From NCBI GenBank assembly GCA_963717385.1, contig CAVQWE010000026.1, forward strand, positions 17,343-81,342: a stretch of DNA of 64,000 nucleotides, in the 5' to 3' direction. This document shows positions 19,009 to 27,022 of the stretch, one piece after another. How positions within the stretch are numbered: the first letter of the stretch is position 1; the number at the start of each line of letters is the position of its first letter. Under the pieces are notes generated by a model. It did no database searches. It saw only the letters and a list, made by a program, of their open reading frames with translations, and was not told the DNA's origin. Position numbers and translations under genes: made by a program. Source of the stretch: Sva-07 sp963717385 (lineage in GTDB: Bacteria > Actinomycetota > Acidimicrobiia > Acidimicrobiales > Ilumatobacteraceae).

Positions 19009-20012
19009 GTGTCGAATTCGCTCTTGCGGCTGCGCTGCATGAGTGCGGCGAGCGCATCAGGGGCGGGGCGGTGCTCGTGGCAGACGGCGACGACCTGCTC
19101 GGTGATCGGCATCTCGACACCGTACCGGCGAGCGAGGTCGAGCACGCTGGGCGACGACTTGACCCCCTCGGCAACCATGTTGGTGGCGGCGAGGATCTCC
19201 TCGATGGTCTTGCCCTCACCGAGCTGCAGGCCGACCTGGTTGTTGCGGCTCTGCTTCGACGAACACGTGGCGATCAGGTCACCCATGCCGGCCAGCCCGG
19301 CGAAGGTCTCGGGGTGACCCCCCATCGCCACGCCGAGACGGGTCATCTCGGCGAGACCGCGGGTGATCAGCGTGGCGCGGGTGTTGTCGCCGAATCCCAT
19401 GCCTTCGGCCATACCGGCCGCGATGGCGATCACGTTCTTGACCACGCCGGCGACCTCGCAGCCAACGACGTCGGCGTTGGTGTACACCCGAAGGCTGGGG
19501 CGGCTGAAGATGCGTTGCAGTTCGTTGGCGATGGTGGCGTCGTCGATCGCCACCACGCTCGCTGCTGGTTGACCGCTGAGGATCTCCTTGGCGAGATTCG
19601 GCCCGGTCAGCACCGCAACCGGATGGCCAGGCATCGCGTCGGACGTGACTTCGCTCATCCGCTTCAGCGAGGTGCGCTCGAGCCCTTTCGACAGCGAGAC
19701 CACCGGCACCCACGGGCGGATCGATGCGGCGGCTTCGACGGCCACGTCGCGGTAGCCGTGCGAGGGCACTGCCATCACCACGACATCGGCGTGCGACACG
19801 GCGTCGGCGAGCGAATCGGTGGCCCGGAGGGCCTCGGGCAACGCGAAGTTCGGTAGATACTCGGGGTTGACCCCGGCCTCGTTGATCTCATCTGCGAGTT
19901 CTGAGCGGCGCGCCCACAACACTGTCGGGGTGTTGACCGCCGCCAGCGCGGCGACCGTGGTCCCCCACGATCCGGCGCCGATCACCGCCACGTTGATCGT
20001 CGATGCACTCAT
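19005..20012 (-). CDS. gpsA: NAD(P)+-dependent glycerol-3-phosphate dehydrogenase
   Basis: The nucleotide-binding loop GAGSWGTT appears at residues 11-18. SLSKGLE, GPNLAKEI, VVGCEVAGVVKNVIAIAAG (catalytic Lys) and GDNTRATLITRGLAEMTRLG are all family signatures. The protein makes sn-glycerol-3-phosphate from dihydroxyacetone phosphate for phospholipid synthesis. The length of 335 residues is normal. ATG at 20012 was chosen because MSASTINVAVIGAGSWG is the standard start. The stop overlaps the next gene by 4 bp. Confidence 0.95.
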   Translation of the reverse strand: MSASTINVAVIGAGSWGTTVAALAAVNTPTVLWARRSELADEINEAGVNPEYLPNFALPEALRATDSLADAVSHADVVVMAVPSHGYRDVAVEAAASIRPWVPVVSLSKGLERTSLKRMSEVTSDAMPGHPVAVLTGPNLAKEILSGQPAASVVAIDDATIANELQRIFSRPSLRVYTNADVVGCEVAGVVKNVIAIAAGMAEGMGFGDNTRATLITRGLAEMTRLGVAMGGHPETFAGLAGMGDLIATCSSKQSRNNQVGLQLGEGKTIEEILAATNMVAEGVKSSPSVLDLARRYGVEMPITEQVVAVCHEHRPAPDALAALMQRSRKSEFDT

Positions 20013-20127
20013 GTCCGTCGTCCCCCCGGTGAACCTCTGTCGCCATGTGCGGCGTGTGCGCCACCGACCTGTGGCGCTTCGAGGCACTGTACTGCGGCAT
20101 CGTCGCTCGGGTGGCTGCTCTCCTAGT

Positions 20128-20748
20128 GTGACCTCAGTGCGTCTCGCCGTCTTGGTCCCGGTCAAACGATTCGCGGCGGCCAAGGGTCGCCTCACCGGGG
20201 TGCTCGACGACGGCGACCGAGCCCGACTCGCTGAGTGGATGGCGAGCGGTGTGCTCGACGTCGTCGCCGAGATCCCCACGTTCGTGGCCTGCGACGACGA
20301 ACACGTCGCACAGTGGGCGCAGCGCATGGGCGCCCAGGTCATCTGGGGAGCTGGGCTCGGCCTGAACGGCGCCGTCGACGACGGGGTCCGCCACATCACT
20401 TCGAACGGCTACGACCACGTGCTCGTCAGCCATGCCGACCTGGCGCTGCCGGAAGCCCTGCTCGACGTGGCCCACGCGGGCTGCATCACGCTGGTGCCCG
20501 ATCGCCGCCACGATGGCACCAATGTGATGTCGTTTCCTGCGGCACATCCGCTCGCTGCGACCTACGGGGGCGGGTCGTTCACCCGGCACCTCGACCAAGC
20601 GCTCGCCATCGACTCCGTGACGGTCGAGGTGCGATCCGACCCCCATCTGTCACTCGATCTCGACACCCCCAGAGATCTCACCCATCCCCTGATCGCAAAG
20701 GTGCTCCCCTCATGGCTGCCAACGAGCCCGGCCAACCCAGCCCACTGA
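20128..20748 (+). CDS. cofC: 2-phospho-L-lactate / phosphoenolpyruvate guanylyltransferase (coenzyme F420 synthesis)
   Basis: This small nucleotidyltransferase starts VRLAVLVPVKRFAAAKGRL, the typical CofC/FbiD entry with the PVK nucleotide-binding segment. It continues with VLVSHADLALP, which places the metal-binding Asp, and VPDRRHDGTNVMSFPA, another CofC hallmark. It activates a three-carbon acid with GTP in the first step of F420 biosynthesis. GTG at 20128 or 20137 could be the start. It runs parallel to the deacetylase gene, whose start lies inside its last 40 bp. No other F420 gene is present here. Confidence 0.88.
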   Translation: MTSVRLAVLVPVKRFAAAKGRLTGVLDDGDRARLAEWMASGVLDVVAEIPTFVACDDEHVAQWAQRMGAQVIWGAGLGLNGAVDDGVRHITSNGYDHVLVSHADLALPEALLDVAHAGCITLVPDRRHDGTNVMSFPAAHPLAATYGGGSFTRHLDQALAIDSVTVEVRSDPHLSLDLDTPRDLTHPLIAKVLPSWLPTSPANPAH

Positions 20749-21494
20749 CGTCCACGGCGCTGGCAACCCCCGCAACCACCGACCTCGCCACGCCCACGTC
20801 GGCACTCGCCATCGGCGCCCATCCCGACGACGTCGAGTTCGGATGCGGTGGCGTGCTGGCGAAGTGGGCTGCTGACGGCTGTGTGGTCCACCATCTGGTG
20901 TGCACCGACGGCTCGAAGGGCACCTGGGATCCCGACGTCGACGTGGCAGCACTCGCCGCTCGGCGGCAGGACGAACAACGCGAGGCGGCAAGGCGACTTG
21001 CTGGGTCGAATGCCGGCGAGGTGCGATTTCTCGGTCGTGTCGACGGCGAACTCGACAGCGACCTGACGACACGTGGTGAGGTCGCTCGAATCATCCGCGA
21101 GTTGCGGCCCCAGGTGGTGTTGGGCCACGACCCGTGGAAGCGCTACCGCCTGCACCCCGATCATCGCCATGCCGGCCTGCTGGCATGCGAGGGCATCGTC
21201 GCAGCGCGCGATCCGCACTTCTTTCGCGATCACGGAATCGCCCACCATCGCCCCGAGGCCCTGCTGCTCTGGGAGGCCGACGCACCGGATCACGCCGAGG
21301 ACGTCACCGAGTTCGTCGATGCGAAGCTTCATGCGCTGGCGGCCCACCAGAGCCAGTTCGAGTCGACGATGAAAGCCGTCGACGACGAGCAGCTCGCTGC
21401 GTTCGGTCAGCGCATCCGCAACCGACTCGGCGACCTCGGACGCCCCTTCGACATGCAGGCCGCCGAGGTGTTCAAGCTCATCGCCGATCTCTGA
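20712..21494 (+). CDS. PIG-L/LmbE family N-acetylglucosaminyl deacetylase
   Basis: A 260-residue zinc hydrolase with the two metal motifs of the family: AHPDDVEFG at residues 36-44 and RLHPDHRHAG further on, the latter giving the third ligand. A 30-residue flexible Ser/Thr/Pro leader precedes the fold. In Actinobacteria the family includes the MshB and Mca enzymes of mycothiol metabolism, but sequence by eye cannot assign this member to a substrate. The start ATG at 20712 overlaps the end of cofC by 37 bp, so the two are probably co-translated. A hairpin terminator follows. Confidence 0.88.
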   Translation: MAANEPGQPSPLTSTALATPATTDLATPTSALAIGAHPDDVEFGCGGVLAKWAADGCVVHHLVCTDGSKGTWDPDVDVAALAARRQDEQREAARRLAGSNAGEVRFLGRVDGELDSDLTTRGEVARIIRELRPQVVLGHDPWKRYRLHPDHRHAGLLACEGIVAARDPHFFRDHGIAHHRPEALLLWEADAPDHAEDVTEFVDAKLHALAAHQSQFESTMKAVDDEQLAAFGQRIRNRLGDLGRPFDMQAAEVFKLIADL

Positions 21495-21530
21495 CATCGC
21501 GGCGAGGTACCTGGCGACGCCAAACGCGAA

Positions 21531-21555
21531 GAGAGGGGCCACTCGGGCCCCTCTC
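21531..21555. terminator. bidirectional hairpin terminator
   Basis: Arms GAGAGGGGCC (21531-21540) and GGCCCCTCTC (21546-21555) form a perfect 10-bp GC-rich stem with a 5-nt loop. It lies between the convergent PIG-L deacetylase and Lys/Ala-repeat protein genes, so it can serve both strands. No long T tract follows, which is usual in high-GC actinobacteria. Confidence 0.8.
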
Positions 21556-21578
21556 GACGGATTCGAAACTGAACGAAT

Positions 21579-21944
21579 TCAGCGCTTCTTGGCAGCTGCC
21601 TTCTTGGCAGGAGCCTTCTTCTTCGCAGGCGCCTTCTTGGCAGGAGCCTTCTTCTTCGCAGGCGCCTTCTTGGCGGGAGCCTTCTTCTTCGCAGGCGCCT
21701 TCTTGGCAGGAGCCTTCTTCTTCGCAGGCGCCTTCTTGGCAGGAGCCTTCTTCTTCGCAGGCGCCTTCTTGGCAGGAGCCTTCTTCTTCGCAGGCGCCTT
21801 CTTGGCAGGAGCCTTCTTCTTCGCAGGCGCCTTCTTCGCAGGAGCCTTCTTCTTCGCAGGCGCCTTCTTCGCGGGAGCCTTCTTCTTCGCAGGCGCCTTC
21901 TTGGCAGGAGCCTTCTTCTTGGCTGGAGCCTTCTTGACAGCCAT
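21579..21944 (-). CDS. Lys/Ala/Pro-rich repeat protein, histone H1-like
   Basis: A 121-residue protein made almost only of K, A and P. After MAVKKAPAKKK, units such as KAPAKK and KAPAKKKAPAKK recur about eleven times with an 11-residue (33-bp) period; the last unit differs (KKAAAKKR). The repeats resemble the basic tail that mycobacterial HupB carries on its HU domain. Here the tail is its own reading frame, starting 4 bp after the stop of hup and shifted by one base, with its own ATG. It most likely binds DNA as part of the nucleoid, co-expressed with HU. Whether this is a true separate gene or a fused gene split by an indel cannot be decided from the sequence alone. Confidence 0.75.
   Translation of the reverse strand: MAVKKAPAKKKAPAKKAPAKKKAPAKKAPAKKKAPAKKAPAKKKAPAKKAPAKKKAPAKKAPAKKKAPAKKAPAKKKAPAKKAPAKKKAPAKKAPAKKKAPAKKAPAKKKAPAKKAAAKKR
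21585..21930. repeat. 33-bp tandem coding repeats
   Basis: About ten nearly identical 33-bp units (GCAGGCGCCTTCTTGGCAGG followed by AGCCTTCTTCTTC on the plus strand) encode the KAPAKKKAPAK array. Units differ only by single bases, for example gcaggc/gcgggc and ttggca/ttcgca, which shows recent expansion and makes the array prone to length change. Confidence 0.9.
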
Positions 21945-21948
21945 CAGA

Positions 21949-22230
21949 TCACTTGCTGTTCAGGGCGGTCTTCAGCGTCGAGCTGGCGCTGAACTTCATC
22001 GCCGTCGAAGCCTTGATCTGCACCGGAGCGCCGGTCTGCGGGTTGCGGCCGGTACGGGCGCTGCGCTTGGTGGTGCTGAACGAGCCGAAGCCGGGCCATG
22101 CGACCTTCTCGCCGCTCTTGGTGCTCGAGACCACGTGGTCGAAGAATGCTCCGAGTGTGCGCTCGGCATCGGCCTTCGACACGCCTGCGGCGTCTGCCAC
22201 TGCGTCGATCAGTTCTGCTTTGGTTGCCAT
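21949..22230 (-). CDS. hup: HU family DNA-binding protein
   Basis: A 93-residue HU. MATKAELIDAVADAAGVSKA leads to the helical body, GFGSFSTTKRSARTGRNPQT is the beta-arm with the conserved R-x-G-R-N-P tip, and TAMKFSASSTLKTALN is the usual end. HU bends DNA and compacts the nucleoid. The start is preceded by AAGAGGAC at good spacing. Unlike mycobacterial HupB, no basic tail is fused; the repeat gene just downstream may supply it. Confidence 0.95.
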   Translation of the reverse strand: MATKAELIDAVADAAGVSKADAERTLGAFFDHVVSSTKSGEKVAWPGFGSFSTTKRSARTGRNPQTGAPVQIKASTAMKFSASSTLKTALNSK

Positions 22231-22515
22231 GTAAGTCCTCTTTCGGATGGGTGTTGATGCTGTTCACCCCGGTGCGTTTCACCGAGACCGTTTCCGCTCT
22301 TCGTACGACGGAACACGTCCATGTGACCGACCGCGGGCATGCTTGTTCAAGCACCGATGTCATTGCATTTGCAATGACAACGGTGACTGACCCTTGCCGG
22401 TATTGGACAATCGACAGGATCCACCACGATGCGCGAGCGCTGAACTACAACCTCATCCGTTGGGTATGACAGACGATTCGCATCGAGTCCACGAGGCATC
22501 CGCCGAGGAGTGATG
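22231..22515. promoter_or_regulatory. divergent hup-phoH intergenic region with palindrome
   Basis: About 280 bp hold no gene. The only clear structure is an 8-bp inverted repeat, GTCATTGC (22359-22366) and GCAATGAC (22371-22378), around ATTT. It lies about 130 bp from the hup start and 140 bp from the phoH start, a good place for a regulator of either gene. The region is noticeably more AT-rich than the genes around it. No known operator is recognised. Confidence 0.45.
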
Positions 22516-23931
22516 GTGACCGACCTGCTTCCGTCCACTGACGCATCGACCCCCGAGCCGCGGCGAGCGGCCACCGGGTCCGAGCCGGCGAAGGGGGTGC
22601 AGCGAACCCGTCTCGTGGTCGACACGTCGGTGTTGATCGCAGATCCCACCTGCGTCCTCGAGTTCCGCGAGGCCGATGTCATCGTGCCGCTGACCGTCGT
22701 CGAAGAACTCGACGGGCTCAAGAGCCGCAGCGACGACGTCGGCAGAGCAGCTCGCACAGCGTTGCGAACACTCGAAGAGCTGCGGGTCGCCCACGGTGGT
22801 TCGCTCGCCGAGCCGGTCCCGACCGGCAACGGCACCGCAACGCTGCAGATCGAGATCAACAACATTCGCAAACACCTCTTGGTCGAGCACGGTCTCGACC
22901 CGAGCGTGCCCGACAACCGAATCATCGGCGCTGCGATCGGCCAATCCGACTTCGGCCCGACCACGATGATCAGCAACGACGCGGCGTTGCGGATCAAAGC
23001 GGCCCACCTGGGCGTCGACGCAGCCGAACACCGACTCACACGCACCGATCGCGATCAACCGACCGTCGGCTGGAGCACGATCGAGGCACCGTACGAAACC
23101 ATCGACTGCCTCTACGCCGCTGGAGCCATCGCCATCGATGCAGTTGTTGCCGGCGCCACCGACAACTCGGTGAGTTTCAACGACAACGAGTTCGCCGTCG
23201 TCCGATCGGGTTCACAAACGGCCCTCGTGCGGGCGGTACACGACGAGTTCGTCCTCCTGTCGCAGCACCCACCCGAAGCGTGGGGGCTCCGCCCGCGCAG
23301 CAAGGAGCAGCGGTTCGCACTCGAACTGCTGCTCGACCCGGACATCTCGGTGATCGCCCTCGACGGTCGGGCCGGCACCGGCAAGACGATCCTGGCGATC
23401 GCCGCCGGACTCGACCAGGTCGTCGAGCAGCACCGCTACGAACGCCTCGCCGTCTATCGACCGCTCGTTCCCGTCGGCCGCGCGGACGTCGGATTCCTGC
23501 CGGGCGGCCTCGACGAGAAGCTCGACCCCTGGATGGCCGCCATCCATGATGCGGTCGTCGCCCTCACCGATCGAGGCAGTATCAACGAGGCGCGGGCGAT
23601 GGTCGACGAACTCACGACCCGCGGCCAGTTGTCACTCGAGTCGGTCACGTTCTTGCGAGGACGGTCGCTGCAGCGTCAGTTCGTGGTGATCGACGAGGCG
23701 CAGAACCTCGAACCGACCACCTTGCGCACCATCCTCACCCGCGTCGGCGATGGCACCAAGGTGATCTTCACCGGCGACACCAGCCAGATCGACGCGCCGT
23801 ACCTCGGCGAGTCGAACAATGCGCTGAGCGTGTTGGCGTCGGCGTTCGCCGGACAGTCGTGTTTCGGCCACATCACGCTGACTGCGTGCGAGCGCAGCGA
23901 CGTCGCCAGCCTCGCCGCCGAACTGCTGTAG
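22516..23931 (+). CDS. PhoH2-type PIN-PhoH fusion protein (predicted RNA helicase/RNase)
   Basis: The N-terminal half is a PIN nuclease domain (RLVVDTSVLIADP, VVEELDGLKSRSDDVGRAAR, PDNRIIGAAI), and the C-terminal half is a PhoH ATPase with Walker A GRAGTGKT near residue 285 and Walker B FVVIDEAQN near 390, then TRVGDGTKVIFTGDTSQID. This PhoH2 architecture is common in mycobacteria, where it unwinds and cuts RNA. GTG at 22516 is favoured because GAGGAG lies 5 nt before it; ATG at 22513 and GTG at 22510 sit too close to that site. Confidence 0.93.
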   Translation: MTDLLPSTDASTPEPRRAATGSEPAKGVQRTRLVVDTSVLIADPTCVLEFREADVIVPLTVVEELDGLKSRSDDVGRAARTALRTLEELRVAHGGSLAEPVPTGNGTATLQIEINNIRKHLLVEHGLDPSVPDNRIIGAAIGQSDFGPTTMISNDAALRIKAAHLGVDAAEHRLTRTDRDQPTVGWSTIEAPYETIDCLYAAGAIAIDAVVAGATDNSVSFNDNEFAVVRSGSQTALVRAVHDEFVLLSQHPPEAWGLRPRSKEQRFALELLLDPDISVIALDGRAGTGKTILAIAAGLDQVVEQHRYERLAVYRPLVPVGRADVGFLPGGLDEKLDPWMAAIHDAVVALTDRGSINEARAMVDELTTRGQLSLESVTFLRGRSLQRQFVVIDEAQNLEPTTLRTILTRVGDGTKVIFTGDTSQIDAPYLGESNNALSVLASAFAGQSCFGHITLTACERSDVASLAAELL

Positions 23932-23952
23932 CACCCTCCGCCAGCGCCGGTT

Positions 23953-23991
23953 CCTGACAATCTTCGAAATCGAAGTCATCCAGTTGTCAGG
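23953..23991. terminator. nested hairpin between phoH and whiB-like gene
   Basis: Outer arms CCTGACAA (23953-23960) and TTGTCAGG (23984-23991) enclose inner arms CTTCG (23962-23966) and CGAAG (23971-23975). It begins 22 bp after the phoH stop, so it may end that transcript or regulate the next gene. Confidence 0.5.
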
Positions 23992-24003
23992 TCGGCTCCG
24001 AAC

Positions 24004-24017
24004 ATTTAGTGTTAAAT
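24004..24017 (+). promoter_or_regulatory. AT-rich promoter-like element upstream of whiB-like gene
   Basis: The short inverted repeat ATTTA/TAAAT around GTGT is an AT-rich island in very GC-rich DNA, 64 bp before the preferred start of the WhiB-like gene. It may hold the -10 region or an operator; no matching -35 can be named with confidence. Confidence 0.4.
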
Positions 24018-24080
24018 CGAGCCGTGGAGAACGATCCCCTCCAGATTCCCCACCGCTCGCGAGCACGAAGGGAGCACCTG

Positions 24081-24389
24081 GTGGCCGTAACCGAATTGTT
24101 CGATCACGAGTACGACACCCCCTGGCAGGACTACGCCACCTGCAAGGGCCGCACTCGGCTCTTCTTTCCTCCCAAAGCCGAACGACCGCAGGCGCGGGCT
24201 CGCCGAGAGGCCAAGGCACTCAAGCTGTGCGCATCGTGTCCAGTGCAGGAACCCTGTCGCTCCCACGCCCGAACCAATCACGAATACGGCTACTGGGCGG
24301 GCGAGTCCGAAGAAGACCGGCACCTGGCCGGATTCACCGTGTCGGCCCCGATCGGCGTTCGCGCCCGGTTGCAACAGCAGACCGGCTGA
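24081..24389 (+). CDS. WhiB-like [4Fe-4S] transcription factor
   Basis: A protein of 102 residues with the four cluster cysteines of the Wbl family: one in DYATCKGRTRLFF, then a CxxC and a following Cys in LCASCPVQEPCRSH. The GYWAGES turn follows, then the DNA-contacting basic region. Wbl proteins bind sigma factor region 4 and steer transcription in response to redox or nitric oxide. GTG at 24081 has GGGAG 7 nt upstream; a longer form from GTG at 24024 is possible. The gene stands alone, followed by the exonuclease. Confidence 0.93.
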   Translation: MAVTELFDHEYDTPWQDYATCKGRTRLFFPPKAERPQARARREAKALKLCASCPVQEPCRSHARTNHEYGYWAGESEEDRHLAGFTVSAPIGVRARLQQQTG

Positions 24390-24436
24390 CGCAGCGCTCA
24401 CGAACGCTGCCACACCCCCTGTCTAGGGTGTGAGCC

Positions 24437-25010
24437 GTGGCACTCCCCCGCTTCGCCGTCGTCGACCTGGAGACATCCGGGTTGAACACTCGGCGACACC
24501 GGATACTGCAACTCGGGATGGTCGTCGTCGAGGCCGATGGCACCGTCGTCGACCAGTGGTCATCGCTGGTCAAGCTGCGTTGGCCGCTGCAGCGGGTGGG
24601 GCCCACGAGCATCCACGGCATCACCCGAAGCACCCTCAAGGGCGCCCCCAGCCTCGACGACGCACTCGACGAACTCGGCGCGCGCCTCGATGGCGCCATC
24701 TTCACCGCCCACAACGCCAAGTTCGACAGCGAGTTCCTCGCCCGAGCCGTGCGGCGCCGCAACTGCCACCGACCCGGTTCGGGCCGGCATCGAACCCCGG
24801 TTGTGCACGCTGCGGATGTCTCGGCGCCTCGATCCCGAGCGGGCGCTCTCGCACCGCCTCGGCGACGTCTGCGAGCGCTACGGCGTCGCACTCGAGCGGC
24901 CCCACGACGCACTCGGCGATGCCAGCGCCACCGCAGCGGTGCTTCCCCATCTCCTCGCAGCTCACGGCGTCACCGACGTGGCGCAACTCGATGCGTTCTA
25001 CGTGCGCTGA
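24437..25010 (+). CDS. DEDDh 3'-5' exonuclease, DNA polymerase III epsilon-like (frameshifted)
   Basis: It begins MALPRFAVVDLETSGLNTRR, which contains the first catalytic pair (D-x-E). VGPTSIHGITRSTLKGAPS and AIFTAHNAKFDSEFLARAV give the second Asp. Near 24765 the frame changes and resumes with GIEPRLCTLRMSRRLDPERA and RPHDALGDASATAAVLPHL, which supplies the H-x4-D third motif. The family proofreads or trims DNA 3' ends. No BRCT or UvrC-like domain is attached. The stop lies within the end of the convergent WYL gene, overlapping by 13 bp. Confidence 0.85.
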
Positions 25011-25987
25011 TCTGCTTCGCCGACAACGCCGTAACTCTCGAGCACGAGGCGAGCGGCGGCAACCGCAGGGTTGACTCCCACCGGGTCGACCAGCTCGGCA
25101 TCAGGGCCCAACCGCACCAGCAGTTTCGCCAGCCAGCGATCGCCCGACACCGGCAGCCGGGCTTCGACCCAGCCGTCGGCGGCCCCGATCACCTCGTCGA
25201 TCGGGTACTGGTCGAGCACCCAGGCTGCGCCAGGAGCGAGCCGGATCGTTGCCCTCGCGACGTCAGCATCTTCGAAGAACCGCTTCGGCGGTGCCGTGGC
25301 TTCGACCTCGACCGTCCGTCCGGTCGCCGCGGCCGACTCGATCCGGTCGATGCGGAACGTTCGGCGCTCGTGCGACCGGTCGTCATCGGCCAACACGTAC
25401 CAGTTCCCGGCATCCGCGAACACGTGACGCGGCACGATCGAACGCGACGTCATCTCCGCACGTGCCGGCGAGTAGTAGCCGATCGCCAGTTCGGTTCCGG
25501 CTGCTGCAGCTTCGGCGAGTTCGTCGGTCAACGCCGGGCGGGCCAGGTCGACCACGACGCCAGCGGTGTCGTCGTCGGCCTGGCCGTTCGAACCGGTGTC
25601 GATGCCAGCATCGGCGAGCACGGCGGCGAGCTTCGACAGGCCCCGACCCAGCGCCCCGGCGGGGTCGGCTCCGGGCAGCTCCATGGCTGCTCGGGCCGAC
25701 GTGAGCAGCGAGAACGCTTCGGGCGCAGTCAGGCGCAACGGGCGCGTGAACAGGCGTGGCACACCGACGAACACGATCCCGTCGTCGACGAACACATCGA
25801 TCATCTCGTCGACGAACGGCGGCAGCCCGCACATCGCCACCAGCTCGAGATCACGCTGCACCTGCGATTCGGACATGTCGAAGCGCCTGGCAACATCGCT
25901 GAGCGGCACCTCTCCCACCTCCATCAGCCAGGGCAGCATCACCAACAGCCGCCGCAGCCGATCCTCGGCATTGCGCGGACCGCTCAT
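24998..25987 (-). CDS. pafC: WYL-domain transcriptional regulator, PafC-like
   Basis: A winged helix-turn-helix N-terminus (VMLPWLMEVGEVPLSDVARR) is followed by a WYL domain (IGYYSPARAEMTSRSIVPRH, then NWYVLADDDRSHERRTFRID) and the WCX extension. Its start overlaps the stop of the preceding WYL gene by 4 bp. Such a pair matches PafB and PafC, which in mycobacteria form a complex that turns on most DNA-repair genes after damage. The match is by architecture and gene order; no proteasome genes are in view to confirm the usual neighbourhood. Confidence 0.85.
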   Translation of the reverse strand: MSGPRNAEDRLRRLLVMLPWLMEVGEVPLSDVARRFDMSESQVQRDLELVAMCGLPPFVDEMIDVFVDDGIVFVGVPRLFTRPLRLTAPEAFSLLTSARAAMELPGADPAGALGRGLSKLAAVLADAGIDTGSNGQADDDTAGVVVDLARPALTDELAEAAAAGTELAIGYYSPARAEMTSRSIVPRHVFADAGNWYVLADDDRSHERRTFRIDRIESAAATGRTVEVEATAPPKRFFEDADVARATIRLAPGAAWVLDQYPIDEVIGAADGWVEARLPVSGDRWLAKLLVRLGPDAELVDPVGVNPAVAAARLVLESYGVVGEADQRT

Positions 25988-26952
25988 CGGTGCCTCACCC
26001 CAGCGTCGACGACATCACGCAGCCAGTCGATGAGGTGCTGGCGTACCTCCGGCGGCGATTCGACAACGGCGTGATCGAGCAGGCCGAGCACCCACGAGCG
26101 AAATGCCGCAAGGTTGCCGGCCGGCACCGACACCAACACGCTTCCGTCGTCGCCACGTTCGACCACGCGATCGACCCCGAGCTCGCGTTCGACCGAACCA
26201 GCGCGCAGCGCATCGATGCGCACCAGTGCCTCGAGGCTCTCGCCGACCACCTGACCGATCTGTTTGGGATCGGCGGGGAATGCCGTACGGGGGTCGAACG
26301 ACGACGGTCGCACGAATGATCCAGGCTCGCCGACGCGCACGCTGTCGGTACGGTCGCCGTCGACCGCATCGAAGCGGTCGACTCGGAAGGTGCGCCGCTC
26401 GCCGCGTCCGTGGTCGTGGCCGACCACGTACCAGAACCCGCCACGGAGCAACAGCCCCCAGGGGTCGAGGACGCGTGGCTCACCTCGGTAGCCGAACTCG
26501 ATCGGGGCCCGAGCGGCAACCGCAGTTCGGATCGCCGGCAGCTCGGGTCGTTCGGGAATGGTCGCCGACACCGCTGGGAGTTCGTCGCCGACCGCTCCAC
26601 CCAGCTTCCAGATCGCATCTTGTCCCGACTCGGTCCGCACGGCGGCGACCGCAACCTGCAACGCGCGCATCTCGTCTGCGGAGAGGTCGAGATCGGCGAG
26701 TTCGTACGCACGCCGATCGATGCGGTACGTGGTCTGACCAGCGAATGAGCCGCCACTGACGATTTCGGTGTCGATCGGTACGCCGATCGCCCGCAACGCT
26801 GCTTTGTCGCGTTCGAACGAGGCTCGTCGCGAATGGTCGTTGTCGGGATACTGGCCGTCGAGTTCGCCGGCGATCTCGAGCAGGCTGAGCGGGCGTGAGG
26901 TCTCGAGCAACAACGCCAACAGGTTGGTGAGGCGCTCGATTCGGTCGACCAT
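25984..26952 (-). CDS. pafB: WYL-domain transcriptional regulator, PafB-like
   Basis: It starts MVDRIERLTNLLALLLETSR, a typical PafB N-terminal helix-turn-helix, and continues with DHSRRASFERDKAALRAIGV. The WYL domain is visible as IEFGYRGEPRVLDPWGLLLR and GFWYVVGHDHGRGERRTFRV. The C-terminal WCX part closes the protein. It is the first gene of the tightly overlapping pair and probably acts with the downstream partner as a DNA-damage response activator. A 31-bp palindrome sits just upstream of its start. Confidence 0.85.
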   Translation of the reverse strand: MVDRIERLTNLLALLLETSRPLSLLEIAGELDGQYPDNDHSRRASFERDKAALRAIGVPIDTEIVSGGSFAGQTTYRIDRRAYELADLDLSADEMRALQVAVAAVRTESGQDAIWKLGGAVGDELPAVSATIPERPELPAIRTAVAARAPIEFGYRGEPRVLDPWGLLLRGGFWYVVGHDHGRGERRTFRVDRFDAVDGDRTDSVRVGEPGSFVRPSSFDPRTAFPADPKQIGQVVGESLEALVRIDALRAGSVERELGVDRVVERGDDGSVLVSVPAGNLAAFRSWVLGLLDHAVVESPPEVRQHLIDWLRDVVDAGVRHR

Positions 26953-26974
26953 CAGACGACGACGCTAACGGCCC

Positions 26975-27005
26975 CGTTCACGATGTGTCAGACACATCGT
27001 GAACG
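26975..27005. terminator. 31-bp perfect palindrome with single central base
   Basis: Arms CGTTCACGATGTGTC (26975-26989) and GACACATCGTGAACG (26991-27005) flank a single A at 26990. It lies 18 bp after the aldehyde dehydrogenase stop and 22 bp before the pafB start, so it could end the first transcript or be an operator for pafBC. It shares the core GTGTCAGACAC with the palindrome at 35176. Confidence 0.6.
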
Positions 27006-27022
27006 TGGCCGGCGCCACCAGA

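Noticed and set aside
21585..21930. Regular 33-bp repeats as a CRISPR array
   Set aside because: There are no variable spacers; the repeats are continuous, in frame and encode KAPAKK units.
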